In this document: piece after piece, positions 23,858 through 37,618 of the stretch
How the letters are laid out: each line of letters begins with the position of its first letter
How positions within the stretch are numbered: position 1 is the first letter of the stretch
Assembly (NCBI GenBank): GCA_036244855.1
Contig: BQKZ01000875.1
Coordinates: forward strand, 42,135 to 106,134
DNA length: 64,000 nt
Direction of reading: 5' to 3'
DNA from: Temnopleurus reevesii
Lineage: Eukaryota > Echinodermata > Echinoidea > Temnopleuroida > Temnopleuridae
Translations under genes and position numbers: made by a program
The notes under the pieces: model-generated
What the model was told of the DNA's origin: nothing
Database searches by the model: none
What the model saw: only the letters and a program-made list of their open reading frames with translations

Positions 23858-24007
23858 GGGCCCTATTGCATATAAAGTTGCATTTAAACGCATCTTAAAA
23901 AAACAAATGCAAGTCCTAAATACGCGCACTCCTGATTGGTTGAAAAATGGAGTTGCGTTAAATTTTCGGACTTGCGTTTAAATGCAAATTTTTATGCAAT
24001 AGGGCCC
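23858..24007. mobile_element. Hairpin MITE with GGGCCCTATTGCATA ends
   Basis: GGGCCCTATTGCATA at 23858 pairs with TATGCAATAGGGCCC ending at 24007. Inner arms (TTTAAACGCA / TGCGTTTAAATGC) also pair. It lies 38 bases from the splice donor of the exon that starts at 24046. Confidence 0.7.
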
Positions 24008-24045
24008 ATGATAGCAACCATCATTTCTATCACCGTGAAACTTAC

Positions 24046-24266
24046 CATATGACTTTCCACCAACAGCGCCTCCACACAGACCATCGTCTTCCACATTCTT
24101 GACCGGTGCCATAAAGAGAGGGTTAACGGTCTGGAGTTTGAGTTTGCTTTGACCTTTGGCCTCTACGGGGGAGATGGGAGAGTCCCTTGCTGGGGGTAGT
24201 GAGTGGACATTGCCATTGGATACCACAGTAGGGCCAGAAGAATTCATCATGTCACCACGTGAATAT
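24046..24266 (-). CDS. megf10-like: Receptor exon 20: cytoplasmic, NPLF motif
   Basis: 221 bases, acceptor TTTCTCTAG and donor TATG/GTAAGT. It encodes a Ser/Pro-rich segment (DSPISPVEAKGQ) and LQTVNPLFMAPVKN. NPLF sits where family members carry an NPxY motif for PTB adaptors such as CED-6/GULP, here with Phe in place of Tyr. An RGD triplet occurs but is on the cytoplasmic side. Confidence 0.88.
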
Positions 24267-24872
24267 CTAGAGAAATTAGGAAATGGAATGATAATCTACT
24301 TGATGACTACTTGATCTATTTAATCCTAAAAGTTTGACTGGAACATTGCTAAAGAAAATTTGAATAAAAAAGATTGCTTTCAAGCATAAAGCAATGATAT
24401 ATTTTTCCTAGATCAACTTTATTGATATCACTCCTCATTAATGACACCTGATATAAAATCATTCTAACAAGAGATGTAAGGAGTTAATACCATTTTACTT
24501 TAAGAAATTGAGTACTGTTTGTGATAACCCAAGTTTAAAATGTAATGTATAGATGTTGACAATAACAAATCATTTGATATTCAAAAACATGACAATAAAA
24601 AAAATCTTCATCTCCTTCCAGTGTAGGAATAGTTATAAGAGAAAAAGTAATTTAATAGCTTGAACTGTCCTAAGCCCCCATAGCAGGAGCCAATTATTAC
24701 TTTACACATAAAATAAATAGTTTTAATAAATATACAAATCTACTATGCATTTTCTGAGACAAGTTAAATGTATTTGTATGGAAATTATTTTATTCCTATA
24801 CTTCAATCTGCCCATCTTTTAAATCTACAAGATTATGATTTGGAAAAATGTAATCAAAGGTAATTTACTCAC

Positions 24873-25029
24873 GAGATAGCGAAACCATAGTCTGGCTTCC
24901 CTCTGTTTCGTCTCCTCCATAAGAAGACCATCATAAGGAGGATGATGAGGATGAAGATGATGATACCCATGATGATACCAATCATAGGTCCTCCAGACAT
25001 CAAAGCAGTCTGCTCATTCTTGATACCAG
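24873..25029 (-). CDS. megf10-like: Receptor exon 19: transmembrane helix
   Basis: 157 bases between TTTCCAG and donor ATCTC/GTGAGT. After a short linker it encodes a ~24-residue hydrophobic segment rich in Ile, Leu and Met (PMIGIIMGIIIFILIILLMM and onward) followed by WRRRNRGK. This sets a type I topology with the EGF repeats outside. Confidence 0.93.
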
Positions 25030-25652
25030 CTGGAAATTGTAATACAAGAATTATTGCTGATTTAGATAAAGACAGATTTACATGCAGTATATTTATGAAA
25101 CGTTGCCAATGAAAACTGTACTTAGCTCCAAATTCTTATTATGTATTCCACTATGAATTCAAACCCTATGGCCTGTATTCCATTGTTGACCCTACACTAC
25201 AAGAATGTCCTCTAACCAAGGCTATTAAAAAATTAAACAATGCGTATGTAGGCATATAGTAAGGTATGTAGTAAAGTTGGATTTTGCTGTTAGGTTAGAT
25301 TTTGCAGTTATAGTATGGGCTAAAACTAAATAAGCCCAAATGATACCTGCATAGCAACCTTTGACTTGGAACAATGAAAAATAACCTTATATGATTTGTA
25401 ATGATATCCAGAGTTTAAATAAAAAATGAAATGATATTATATCATATGAATGAACTCTTTTAAAATGAAGAAATTTGCATTCCTAAATGATGGAATAGGC
25501 ATAATTGCCTGAACTTCTTTATATAAATATAATGCCAGATAATCATTCTTTTACTAGGGTGCATTTAAACTATAAATATGAAGAACAATGATTAAAATGA
25601 TTATCTACATGGTAACATTAAACTAAAAGTAAAGTACAACTGATGTACTCAC

Positions 25653-25781
25653 CCACATTACACTGTCCACCATAGACATTATCAGGGCATACACAGCCCC
25701 TGACTGAATCACAGACATAGTTGGAGTTGGGGCAGTTACACATCTCATTGCAGTTAGATCCATAGAAACCAGGCCCACAAA
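25653..25781 (-). CDS. megf10-like: Receptor exon 18: last EGF-like repeat
   Basis: 129 bases, one complete EGF unit in phase 1 (CGPGFYGSNCNEMCNCP to the last Cys, then NV). The eight-cysteine spacing is conserved, but the seventh region reads RGCVCPDNVYGGQC, shorter than its neighbours. It joins directly to the membrane exon. Confidence 0.92.
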
Positions 25782-26243
25782 CTGCAAGAAAAATGAAACA
25801 AAAAAAGAATATTCAAAGTTTTATCAACCTGTATTGCCAATTCACATAGGGATTCAAATGAGAGGGTTCTAAACTCAACAAACCTGGAATTTAGATAAAA
25901 AATTGTCAAAAGAAAACTCAATATCATGTAGCTCTATGATAGTCTGGTATCTTCATTAAAAGGCAAAATTATGAGATATGTTCTTAGCATCAATACCTTA
26001 TCTAATAAAGAATACATTTCCATTCTATTCTTTGCTTGTATCCTTTTCAAAGATGTATTACTTCTTCAATGACACATCCCCTAACTCTTGTCTATATATT
26101 TATAGATTTTCTTGCACTTCTGTAATCTGATGCATAAATGTATATAGTAAACGCTAAATATTCATCTGCAAGCTAAACAGTGAATCTTCATTATCCTACA
26201 TCTAATCAAAATTCTTGAAATTTAGATGCTCTGACATACTAAC

Positions 26244-26372
26244 CTTCCTTGCATGCATCACCATAGAAACCAGGTGGACATAAACACTCTCCCGTCACAT
26301 GATCACAAGTGGCTATACCCGGGCAGGAGCAGGTGTTGTTACAGAAAAGGCCATACCGGTTCTTCGGGCACT
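26244..26372 (-). CDS. megf10-like: Receptor exon 17: EGF-like repeat
   Basis: 129 bases, phase 1 at both ends. One EGF unit CPKNRYGLFCNNTCSCP through PPGFYGDAC. NNTC is a potential N-glycosylation site. Confidence 0.92.
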
Positions 26373-26710
26373 CTGAAAAAAATAAAAACAATTATCACTA
26401 GATAGATGTACATTTTTGCTTATTGATGAAAAGGTTGACATATGTTACAGGAACGTAGAAATAGAGGATTTCACTTGCCAAAGTTAACAACTTAAAATGC
26501 ACAAAAACAACATAAAAACCCTCTGAAAATAATGAAACTTTTTAACAAAAGTGGTTGCAACAAAATTATTGGTTAAGATCCATCACATTGACTGCCAATG
26601 CTATAACTAATACTGTAATTTTCTATACTGAGGAATCTTGCATTAAATATTGCACATTTTTTTCTTATGGGTGAAGCCTTTTGGTTGCACTTGAATTATA
26701 TAAAAGATCA

Positions 26711-26915
26711 ACTGTATAAAAAAGCCAACACTTTCAAGAGCACATATTTTAGCATTTTAAGACCAGTTTGAGATTTTAGCATGCTGTTATTTTTGCATTT
26801 TTGAGAGTGTTTGTATGCACATTAATGTGCATCATACTGAGCGGACAATTTCATAAGGTTACAAACGCAACATTTACGAAAATAGAACCACCGCAAAAAT
26901 TTCAGCCAATACAGT
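26711..26915. mobile_element. MITE with ACTGTATAA ends (TTTTAGCRTGTTGTTAT family), copy 1
   Basis: ACTGTATAAAAAAGCC at the left pairs roughly with GCCAATACAGT at the right. The interior shares GACCAGTTTGA, ATTTTAGCATG.TGTTAT and GTGCATCATACTGAG with copies at 28574, 32354 and 37466. All four copies lie in introns of this gene. Confidence 0.6.
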
Positions 26916-26975
26916 AATTCAGTTAATCATAGAACAAATTTTAAAGAAATCTTAAGAATAAGCAGGAATTCTTAC

Positions 26976-27104
26976 TTTGTCCACATGTAACTCCCATCCA
27001 TCCAGCAGTACAGCCACACTGCCCAGTCAGAGGATCACACCTGGATTGATGCTGACAATGGCAGTCAAACTGGCAGTTGATGCCATACGTTCCTGGCATG
27101 CATA
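26976..27104 (-). CDS. megf10-like: Receptor exon 16: EGF-like repeat
   Basis: 129 bases, phase 1. EGF unit CMPGTYGINCQFDCHCQ through AGWMGVTC. Acceptor GATTACAG, donor CAAA/GTAAGA. Confidence 0.93.
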
Positions 27105-27717
27105 CTGTAATCACAATTTTTAAAATAACAATCAGTGAAATTTCAAGCAAAGAAGATATTATACAATGCATGTATGTTCCCTAAATTCTTACATAGTTAA
27201 TTCACAGATTATAACCCTTTGGAGTAATTAAACATTTGAAATTAGAATCAAAATGAACATATGAATTGGTCAGTTTATCAATATGAATTCAAATAAATAT
27301 ATTGCTTTCTATATTAACTAGGCAAATCCATTCAGCTGGCTATTTATAATCCAATCCTAAAGGCTATGACACTTTCCTATGGTTGGCATCTCTGCTAATT
27401 GTATCATTTTATAAATATTTTGATAACAAGTTTGATAACAAAAATTATCTAGAACATTTTGAAGAGTCAAGTAGAGATACACAGAAGGGTGGCAGCAGTG
27501 GGATATGTATAATTTGATTATAAACAATAGACTTGGATCTGTACCAGCACATCACTTCTCTATCATAACACCTAATGATAAGTAAGAACCTAATTATCCT
27601 CCTGAGTTGATATTCTACCTCATATTACATTACAATAGAAAGAAATGATTCTCTACTGACAATCTATTGTGTCCTATTAATGATAATATAACAAATAAAA
27701 TAGAATTCATAACTCAC

Positions 27718-27852
27718 ATTTCTCGCAGTGATGTCCTCTATATCCAGTGCTGCAGTCACAGTGTCCATTTAGAGGGCTACAGGATGCCGTGCCTATATCG
27801 TTACACTCACAATGAAGGCGACAACCTTCACCATACATTCCTTTAGGGCAGC
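27718..27852 (-). CDS. megf10-like: Receptor exon 15: EGF-like repeat
   Basis: 135 bases, phase 1. EGF unit CPKGMYGEGCRLHCEC through STGYRGHHC. It is two residues longer than most, with NDIGTAS between cysteines. Confidence 0.92.
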
Positions 27853-28293
27853 CTAGAATGAGAACAAAGTGTTACTGGAAATTAGTCCTGAGCTTTCCTA
27901 CAAATGTTAAACAAAGAAGACTGATAGTCCATATTAAGATGAATGAATACATTAAACATAAAATGAATGATACATTTCATATATTTGAAGTGATACAGAC
28001 TGCGATGGTATCAGAAATGTTTATCAGAGAGTTATACAAACATTTTATAACTTGCATTACGTATATCAATCAATAAGTTGTAGACTATTGAGGATTATGT
28101 CTTCAGAGAGCAAAGTGGAAACCAGTAATAGACTCATCATCCAAAATGACTTCTTAAAATTGTAGCACATCATACTATAATATATTATGTATCATATATA
28201 CTTATAGGGACTTCTGGTAGAATAACATTTTAAAAACCATTGTGTTCTATCAAGGAATTACATAATTAAAATAGATGATAAAATGATACTTAC

Positions 28294-28422
28294 TATCTGT
28301 ACACCTTGGTCCTCCATATCCTATAGGGCACCTACACTCTCCATCAAACGGCTCGCATGATGCTCCGTTAGCACAGTCACAGGAGAAGGCACAACCATAT
28401 CCAAACCGACCCTCCGGACACA
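28294..28422 (-). CDS. megf10-like: Receptor exon 14: EGF-like repeat
   Basis: 129 bases, phase 1. EGF unit CPEGRFGYGCAFSCDCANG through PIGYGGPRC. Acceptor CATTTAG, donor GATA/GTAAGT. Confidence 0.92.
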
Positions 28423-28573
28423 CTAAATGAGAAGAATAAAATATGATGGTAATATTGAGGTATTAGCTCCAGAATATCTATCACATTTTTGGGATCCATC
28501 CAATATCTATATCACTGAGAAACTAGTAATTGTAATGTTTGTTTTTTTTTAATACAAATGTAGAGCATTGTAC

Positions 28574-28764
28574 TACTATATAAGCCAATATTTTCACGCT
28601 TGGGGACCAGTTTGACATTTTAGCGTGTTGTTATCTTTGCGTTTGTGACGGACGAGTGTTTGTATGTATATGAATGTGCATGATACTGAGTGTAAATTTT
28701 CGCGCAGTTAGGACCACAAAATTCTCAAGAATAAAACCATTGTGATAATGTCGGCTTATAAAGT
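28574..28764. mobile_element. TTTTAGCRTGTTGTTAT MITE, copy 2
   Basis: ACTATATAAGCC at the left and GGCTTATAAAGT at the right are inverted ends. The interior has GGGGACCAGTTTGACATTTT and TGTGCATGATACTGAGTG. Confidence 0.65.
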
Positions 28765-29240
28765 ATAACAAATTGTGTACCATATATGTTCAGTTCATGA
28801 AGGAACTTCTGGTAGGGACTGCTAGATTTCTTTGCCTCACTTGTACTTGCGCTCTTAGCATCTATTTCACCTTCTTGAGTTGCAGCGTATCTGAGGATGA
28901 GTGTGCTTGGATGTTTTCATTCAACTAGACCAATGCGCATAATATTTAGGGAGTATAGTGTATGTTCACAGGAACTCATAGGGAGCAAAATGATAATAAT
29001 AATTAGATAATTTATATAGCGCAGTCACTATATGGATATGCTTTACTGCATTGTGATGTTTGGGTCTGTGGATATTGGTTACTAAAATAATAAACTAAAG
29101 GATACAGAGAGAACAGTCTCTAGCAACCAGGGTATCAATGATTATATTGACAGTCCTAGAAGCTGACTAAATGCTCTAAATTTGTTTTAAATAACACTTG
29201 TGCTGTTTTTCGCAGTTGATTATAAAGTATTAGAACTTAC

Positions 29241-29369
29241 TTTGGCTACAGTCTGATCCGGTCCATCCTGCTAAGCATTCACATTGACCTGTGATTGGGT
29301 TACAGGTTGAATTCTTACTGCATGAACACTCCTGTAGGCAGCCTACACCATAGAAGCCATCAGGACAAG
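29241..29369 (-). CDS. megf10-like: Receptor exon 13: EGF-like repeat
   Basis: 129 bases, phase 1. EGF unit CPDGFYGVGCLQECSCS through AGWTGSDC. NSTC is a possible glycosylation site. Confidence 0.93.
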
Positions 29370-29663
29370 CTGTAAATAGAAGAAATCACATTACAGAGTT
29401 AGGGGGTTACAAGAAAGTCGTTCTTCATTGGAAATTGCATCATATTGTTGACTGTTGACTCAGTATTATAATGGTATGAACAATTTCACTAGAGTTTTGT
29501 GACCTAACAATTTCAGTAATTTTAACAATAAAACATTTTTGTAACATCCAAGATTATTACACAAATCTATAAATATGGGTAACTTGTATATTCCAATTGA
29601 AAGTTATAAGTTGTGTAATGTTTTGACCTCCATAACATTGGCAATAGTTTCTCTGCGTCTCAC

Positions 29664-29801
29664 CTCTGTCACAATTAACCCCTTGGTATCCAGGCAGACA
29701 GGTGCAACTCCCATCTCTGGGATGACAGGTAGCGTTACCCTTCATACAGGCGCTAGGACAGGGGTAACCACACTCAAAGCCATAGGTATGCTCAGGACAA
29801 A
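29664..29801 (-). CDS. megf10-like: Receptor exon 12: EGF-like repeat with unusual spacing
   Basis: 138 bases, phase 1. CPEHTYGFECGYPCPSAC has three residues between the third and fourth cysteines, where most repeats have one. The unit ends PGYQGVNC. A truncated duplicate of its 5' part lies upstream at 29951-30030. Confidence 0.92.
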
Positions 29802-29950
29802 CTGTGACATAGAAAAAAATAAACATATAAAAATTAATAAACTAAGAGTAAGATCTGCGGAGTGTGATTGTGTCTTCCTATAGAGAGGTAAAGACTTGCA
29901 GCTTTTTGAGTGAGAAGAGGAGATATAATTATCATAATTCATCATTTGTG

Positions 29951-30230
29951 ACAGGTAGCATTACCCTTCATACAGGCGCTAGGACAGGGGTAACCACACT
30001 CAAAGCCGTAGGTATGCTCAGGACAAACTGTAACATAGAAAATAAACATACAAATTAATAAACTAAGAGTAAGATCTGCGGAGTGTGATGGTACCTGTCT
30101 ATATAGAGGGAAAAGGCTTACACCTGTTTGAGAAGTGGGGGTACAATTATCATAAATTTTTATTTGTGGCCTGTAGCATTACCTTTCATACAGGCAATAG
30201 GACAACAGTAGGACATACTGTAACATAGAA
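29951..30230 (-). pseudogene. Tandem truncated copies of EGF exon 12 and its upstream intron
   Basis: 29951-30030 repeats the 5' part of the exon with its acceptor (ACAG then TTTGTCCTGAGCATACC), with two substitutions, and then breaks off with no donor. The intron text AAACTAAGAGTAAGATCTGC is duplicated with it. A third, eroded copy (ATTACCTTTCATACAGGCAA, ACATACTGTAACATAG) follows at about 30176-30230. The unit is ~230 bp. Confidence 0.8.
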
Positions 30231-30352
30231 AATAAACACATGATTCAATATGATATATCCCAAGGTATCCCTGGGTTTGATGGTGAAGTGCCTTTCTATG
30301 CAAAATAAAGCCAGGCTTATATTGACTTAAAAAGTAGAATACAACAGACTTA

Positions 30353-30538
30353 GGGGCTGTTGCTCAACAGTTGCAATTGATTGCAAGTTGCAGTTGATAG
30401 GATCGCGCCAATCAAAATTATTGTTGCATGCGCACCTTGTTAAAAACACGTACCGTACATGAATGAAAATGAGCGTTACAATTTGCAACTGATCTGCAGT
30501 TGATTTGCTATCAATTGCAACTTTTGAGCAATACCTCC
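30353..30538. mobile_element. GGGGGTGTTGC (Harbinger-like) MITE copy
   Basis: GGGGCTGTTGCTCAACAG at the left pairs with CTTTTGAGCAATACCTCC at the right. The interior contains TTGCAAGTTGCAGTTGAT and GCGCCAATCAAAATTATTG, shared in part with the 38189 copy in inverted order. Confidence 0.7.
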
Positions 30539-30926
30539 ATGGATTGTAATATTACAGAAGAACAAAAGTGTTTAAGAATCAAAATAAAATACTAAAACAG
30601 TAACACAGGTAGCTAAAGTAACACAGGAAACTGAGCAGGAAATATTGAAGGATTTGGATAAATGCCAAGTGTTTATTGGTCATGTGGAGTACAAAGTTTT
30701 GAACAGCTAATGTTGGCAGAATTAATCTAAAGAAAAGCAAATGCCTGCCATTTTTTAGTAAAATTTGTTATTAATTGTTGTATACAATTAACATACACCT
30801 GGTATAAATTTGTTAAATTTCTTTTTTTTCAGTACATTCATACATGTTTGTTATTCATGATCTCTAGAATATTTCTATGTTGAATATATTGCTCAGCTTT
30901 CATATATAGTCCTCAAAATGGTCTAA

Positions 30927-30998
30927 GGGATATTATTCAAAAGTTGCAATTGATTGCAAGTTGCAGTTGATTTGCAGCTGACTTTGAACAACACCCTG
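30927..30998. mobile_element. Internally deleted GGGGGTGTTGC MITE with TAA duplications
   Basis: 72 bp, starting GGGATATTATTCAAAAGTTG and ending TTTGAACAACACCCTG. It is flanked by TAA on each side (30924-30926 and 30999-31001). The shared ends with the longer copies show it is a deletion derivative. Confidence 0.7.
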
Positions 30999-31150
30999 TA
31001 AGATGGGTGGTCCAATGTTGTGATCAATCATAAATCAGGTTGCAAAGTGAAATCCTTATTTCCATCACTGCAAGTTGTGTGCTTCTAACTAAATAGAACA
31101 TTATACACTAATTTGGATTGACACATACTAATAAACTGAACGATCCCTTA

Positions 31151-31280
31151 AGCCCCGGTCACAAAGGGGCCCAGAAGCAACATGATTCAACATGACTCTT
31201 CGTTCTGAGACAGTTAACTGTGAATTAACAAAGAGTCGTGTTGAATCATGTTGCTTCCGGGCCTCTATGTGACTGGGGCT
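31151..31280. mobile_element. Near-perfect 50-bp-arm foldback hairpin
   Basis: The left arm starts AGCCCCGGTCACAAAG and runs to CAACATGACTCTT at 31200. The right arm (31231-31280) is its reverse complement with about five mismatches. A 30-base loop separates them. It lies in the intron just upstream in sequence of the exon at 31312, so the pre-mRNA would fold here. Confidence 0.85.
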
Positions 31281-31311
31281 TATAAGGCCTAAAATGGGTA
31301 CTTCAACCTAC

Positions 31312-31458
31312 CGTGTTCACACTGCTCCCCTGTATAGCCTGGAGGACAGATACACGTTCCGTTCTCCTGGTGACAGGAGCCGTCGTTCATGCAGGAGCAT
31401 CCCTCGGTACAGGAAGATCCCCAGTAGCCATCGGGGCACTTACTCAAACATGTCACAC
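31312..31458 (-). CDS. megf10-like: Receptor exon 11: EGF-like repeat
   Basis: 147 bases. It completes the preceding repeat (GVTC) and then encodes LSKCPDGYWGSSCTEGCSC through PPGYTGEQC. Acceptor TGGAAACAG, donor CACG/GTAGGT. NGTC is a possible glycosylation site. Confidence 0.92.
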
Positions 31459-31667
31459 CTGTTTCCAAAGAGTGTACAAGAGTGCAAGTGGAATGTTAAG
31501 TCTTACATTTTATAAGCATTACATACAAACATTATTTATGCAAGTTTCCATCAACTGTGAAACTTTTGTGATTTTAATGTTGCAAACTTTTTGATTGCTG
31601 AATAAATCATAATAAAAACAATAAAGAGGAAATATAAGCAGGTCACAGGAAAATGTACTTGTCAATA

Positions 31668-31848
31668 CAGTGGACATTCATATAAAAAAGAGATCTGATA
31701 TAACAAAATTCCCTGATATGAAGAGGTACAATGTCTCATCCCAGCTCTTTATAACCTAATGTTTTTAACACTGCTATAAAAAGATTAAAGCTAAAACAAG
31801 GTGTTTTTGAGGGTCCCTAGCAACTTGTTACACCGAGTTCCCATTGTG
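31668..31848. mobile_element. CAGTGGAAACTC mariner-type MITE, decayed copy
   Basis: CAGTGGACATTCATATAA at the left and GAGTTCCCATTG at the right. The interior shares AGAGATCTGATATAAC, CAGCTCTTTATAACCTAATG and ACACTGCTATAAA (inverse) with 7402-7578. Confidence 0.55.
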
Positions 31849-32144
31849 CTGGAGAGAAGAAAGAAACCATTTTTATACTAACTCAATATACATTCAAAAC
31901 CAATACCTATCATATTCAAAATCTTATCTGTTATACTAAATGAAAAAATTTAATATTTGAGACCTTGAAATACATTAGTGGTATATATATTTACAGCCAG
32001 CTAAGGGGTCATTATGTTTTATGAAATATTAATTACCTAATTACCTTTTTCAAATAATCAATGTTTTTTAATTGAATGTGAGATATAAGGCCAGTCTTAG
32101 CATAATTGTGATTCACTATCCATCATTTAGTTGAGATTTCTTAC

Positions 32145-32250
32145 CTGTATAGCTGTTATTACACTGACAAAGACCATCTACATTGGAACATGTCGATGAG
32201 TGCTCGCAGTAGTGGCAAGTATTAATGCATTCTGGTCCAAACATCCTAGT
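32145..32250 (-). CDS. megf10-like: Receptor exon 10: EGF-like repeat
   Basis: 106 bases, begins in phase 0 (after a GAT/GTGAGT donor) and ends in phase 1. It encodes TRMFGPECINTCHYC, then CSNVDGLCQCNNSYTG. Together with the flanking exons it gives one EGF unit with CHYC spacing. Confidence 0.9.
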
Positions 32251-32353
32251 CTGTAAATCAAGAAAAAAAATAGAAATGTAATCATAAAGATATGAGAAAA
32301 CTTTTTTGATGTATAAAGAGCTGATAATGACGATGCAAGCGCAAACGCAAAAC

Positions 32354-32553
32354 TACTGTATAAGTCAGTGATTTTGCATGCACATATTTTCGCGTTTAGG
32401 GACTAGTTTGACATTTTAGCGTGTTGTTATATTTACACTTTTGACAGTGCCTGTATGCGTATGTAATGTGCATCATACTGAGAGGATATTTTCACAAGAC
32501 TAGGACCGTGAAATTCGCGAAAAACACAGCAAAAAAATTCAGCTCAAACAGTA
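32354..32553. mobile_element. TTTTAGCRTGTTGTTAT MITE, copy 3
   Basis: TACTGTATAAGTCAG at the left and CAGCTCAAACAGTA at the right. The interior has TTTGACATTTTAGCGTGTTG and ATGTGCATCATACTGAG. Confidence 0.65.
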
Positions 32554-32836
32554 TCTAGCTTATGGGAATCTAAGAACGATCAATATTATTAAAAAAAAAT
32601 ATATTAAGCAATAAAAGAGCTTATGAAGTACATGTAGTAACCAAACTCTTGAAATTTGAATGAACCAGAAGTTAAACCATTACAAATTACAGAAATGCCA
32701 ACCATTATGAAATATTCATTAAAAAATATGAAAATACTCATGGTTGATCAATTGCCTTATTACAAGAGAAAACATGTTTGCTCAGTCATTCAATCAGAGT
32801 CCAAGAGATTCTATGTAATAGACCATTTCATTGATA

Positions 32837-33012
32837 CAGTCAAACCTGTCTAAGTGGCCACCCAAGGGAATAAAAAATAGTGGCCACTGTAGACAGTTGG
32901 CCTTTAGAGACTGGTTGCATAACACAGGTTTCATCTGGAGGGAATTAATTTAGGTGACTTCTATACACAGGTGGTCACTATTAACAGGTGGCTGATAAGA
33001 CAGGTTTGACTG
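32837..33012. mobile_element. Mariner-type MITE (CAGTCAAACCTGTCT ends)
   Basis: CAGTCAAACCTGTCT at the left pairs perfectly with AGACAGGTTTGACTG at the right. TA flanks both ends. The interior is made of TGGCCACT motifs. A diverged relative is at 50585-50750. Confidence 0.8.
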
Positions 33013-33164
33013 TATTCTGAACGGATGCCAACTCTGCAATCATATGAATTAAAAATGAAGCGGTGAATCATATCATGGGGCTAATTGTAGGAAAAATGTT
33101 CCATCTGACAGCAGCTCCTGTAGCATATTTTAAGAGGTCGTTACAGTTTGCTACCCACTTCATT

Positions 33165-33600
33165 GAATAACATGCTGGCTGTAGCCATCTGAGGGTGCAT
33201 TCACACTACCAAGTAATTGTGTTGCATGATATCTCATTCCCACAGTTATTAATTCCAATTTTATGCGGGTATATACACCCTACATGTACTACCACTATTA
33301 TTACATGTTATAGGTGTAACTAGTACGTACATTGCACATGCGGCTGTAACCATCCAGGGGTCCATTCACACTGCCCAAGCATATATGATGTCCTATTCCC
33401 ACAATCACATACTCTCCTTTTGTGTTCATATACTACTGCTGTTTTTAACATGTTATATAATACTCACATTACAGGCTGTCAAACAATTAACCTTGCTGCA
33501 ACCGTCCAAGGGTGCATTCACACTCCCCAGTCAAATACTGTGTTCCCACAATGACAGACTGTTCTTTTAAGACATCACAGATTACTACTGTATGCAATAT
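33165..33600 (-). pseudogene. Tandem decayed copies of the 3' half of EGF exon 9
   Basis: Three units with landmarks GGTGCATTCACAC (or close) at about 33197, 33361 and 33514 repeat the pattern of the real exon at 33659, spaced 145-164 bases. Each keeps the CCATCC/CCGTCC and ATTCCCACA landmarks, and two keep a donor-like edge (ACTCACATTACAGG; GTACATTGCACA). All are interrupted and cannot code a full EGF unit. Confidence 0.8.
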
Positions 33601-33616
33601 GTTATGTAATACTCAC

Positions 33617-33780
33617 ATCACAGGCTTTCATACAAGCTGGTTGCATCCACCCAGGTGTGCATTCACACTCCCCTGTCACTGCATCACACGATGCTCCGTT
33701 CCCACAGGTACACATTCTGCTGCATCCGTCACCATAGTAACCACTCTCACAGGGAAGATTACAGTGGACACCTCGCCATC
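33617..33780 (-). CDS. megf10-like: Receptor exon 9: EGF-like repeats
   Basis: 164 bases, starts with GA TGG completing PGWRGVHC. It then encodes NLPCESGYYGDGCSRMCTC through TPGWMQPACMKACD and ends in phase 0 at GAT/GTGAGT. Phase 0 matches exon 10. Confidence 0.92.
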
Positions 33781-37026
<3,246 letters not shown>

Positions 37027-37465
37027 CTATAGATGGAGGAAACGTCATTATAGATGTCATCTAAGATAGGTAGTTCTGTAGGTGAGCTGATGAGCATGCA
37101 ACTTTTGAATTACTCATGAAATGGGACTCATTTAGGCCTATAAAAATATCGAATAGTGTTTTGCAAATGCAAATTAGCGTTTGAGTGGGAGATGACATGT
37201 CTTGGAGATGGCAGACGTAGATAAGGATGGAACAAGGACAGAAGTGGAGGATGAGAGGAAGAGAGGAAGTAAGCTACCGAGGCATGGAAAGAAAGGGATG
37301 GACCTCTTTTTAAAGGTCGTAGAGAGGAATGGTGTGAATGATATGACCCACATGGTCTGGAATCTCAAATGTTATAGGAAGTAAGGTAGAAATTGTCACA
37401 TTGTAGGTTCAGAGAGTGATACTGTACTACAAAACTATTTGCAGGAATGGCAACCTTTACAGAAT

Positions 37466-37618
37466 ACTGTATAATCATTTTTATGTTTTGAGACCAGCTT
37501 GACATTTTAGCATGTTGTTATTTTTGCGTTTTTATCAATGTCTGTATGCATGTGAACGTGCATCATACTGAGTGGAGATTTACCATAAAATTTACAAAAA
37601 AAATTCAGCTCATGTAGC
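37466..37618. mobile_element. TTTTAGCRTGTTGTTAT MITE, copy 4
   Basis: It contains GAGACCAGCTTGACATTTT, AGCATGTTGTTATTTTTGCG and GTGCATCATACTGAGTGG between ACTGTATAA and an ATTCAGCTCATGTAGC end. There is no clear counterpart in copy B near 39490, so it may be another polymorphic insertion. Confidence 0.55.

Noticed and set aside
24046..24266. RGD triplet in the receptor
   Set aside because: It falls just inside the membrane on the cytoplasmic side, so it cannot act as an extracellular integrin ligand.
29951..30230. Possible extra EGF exon
   Set aside because: It has an acceptor and half an EGF unit but no donor, and the second half is missing.
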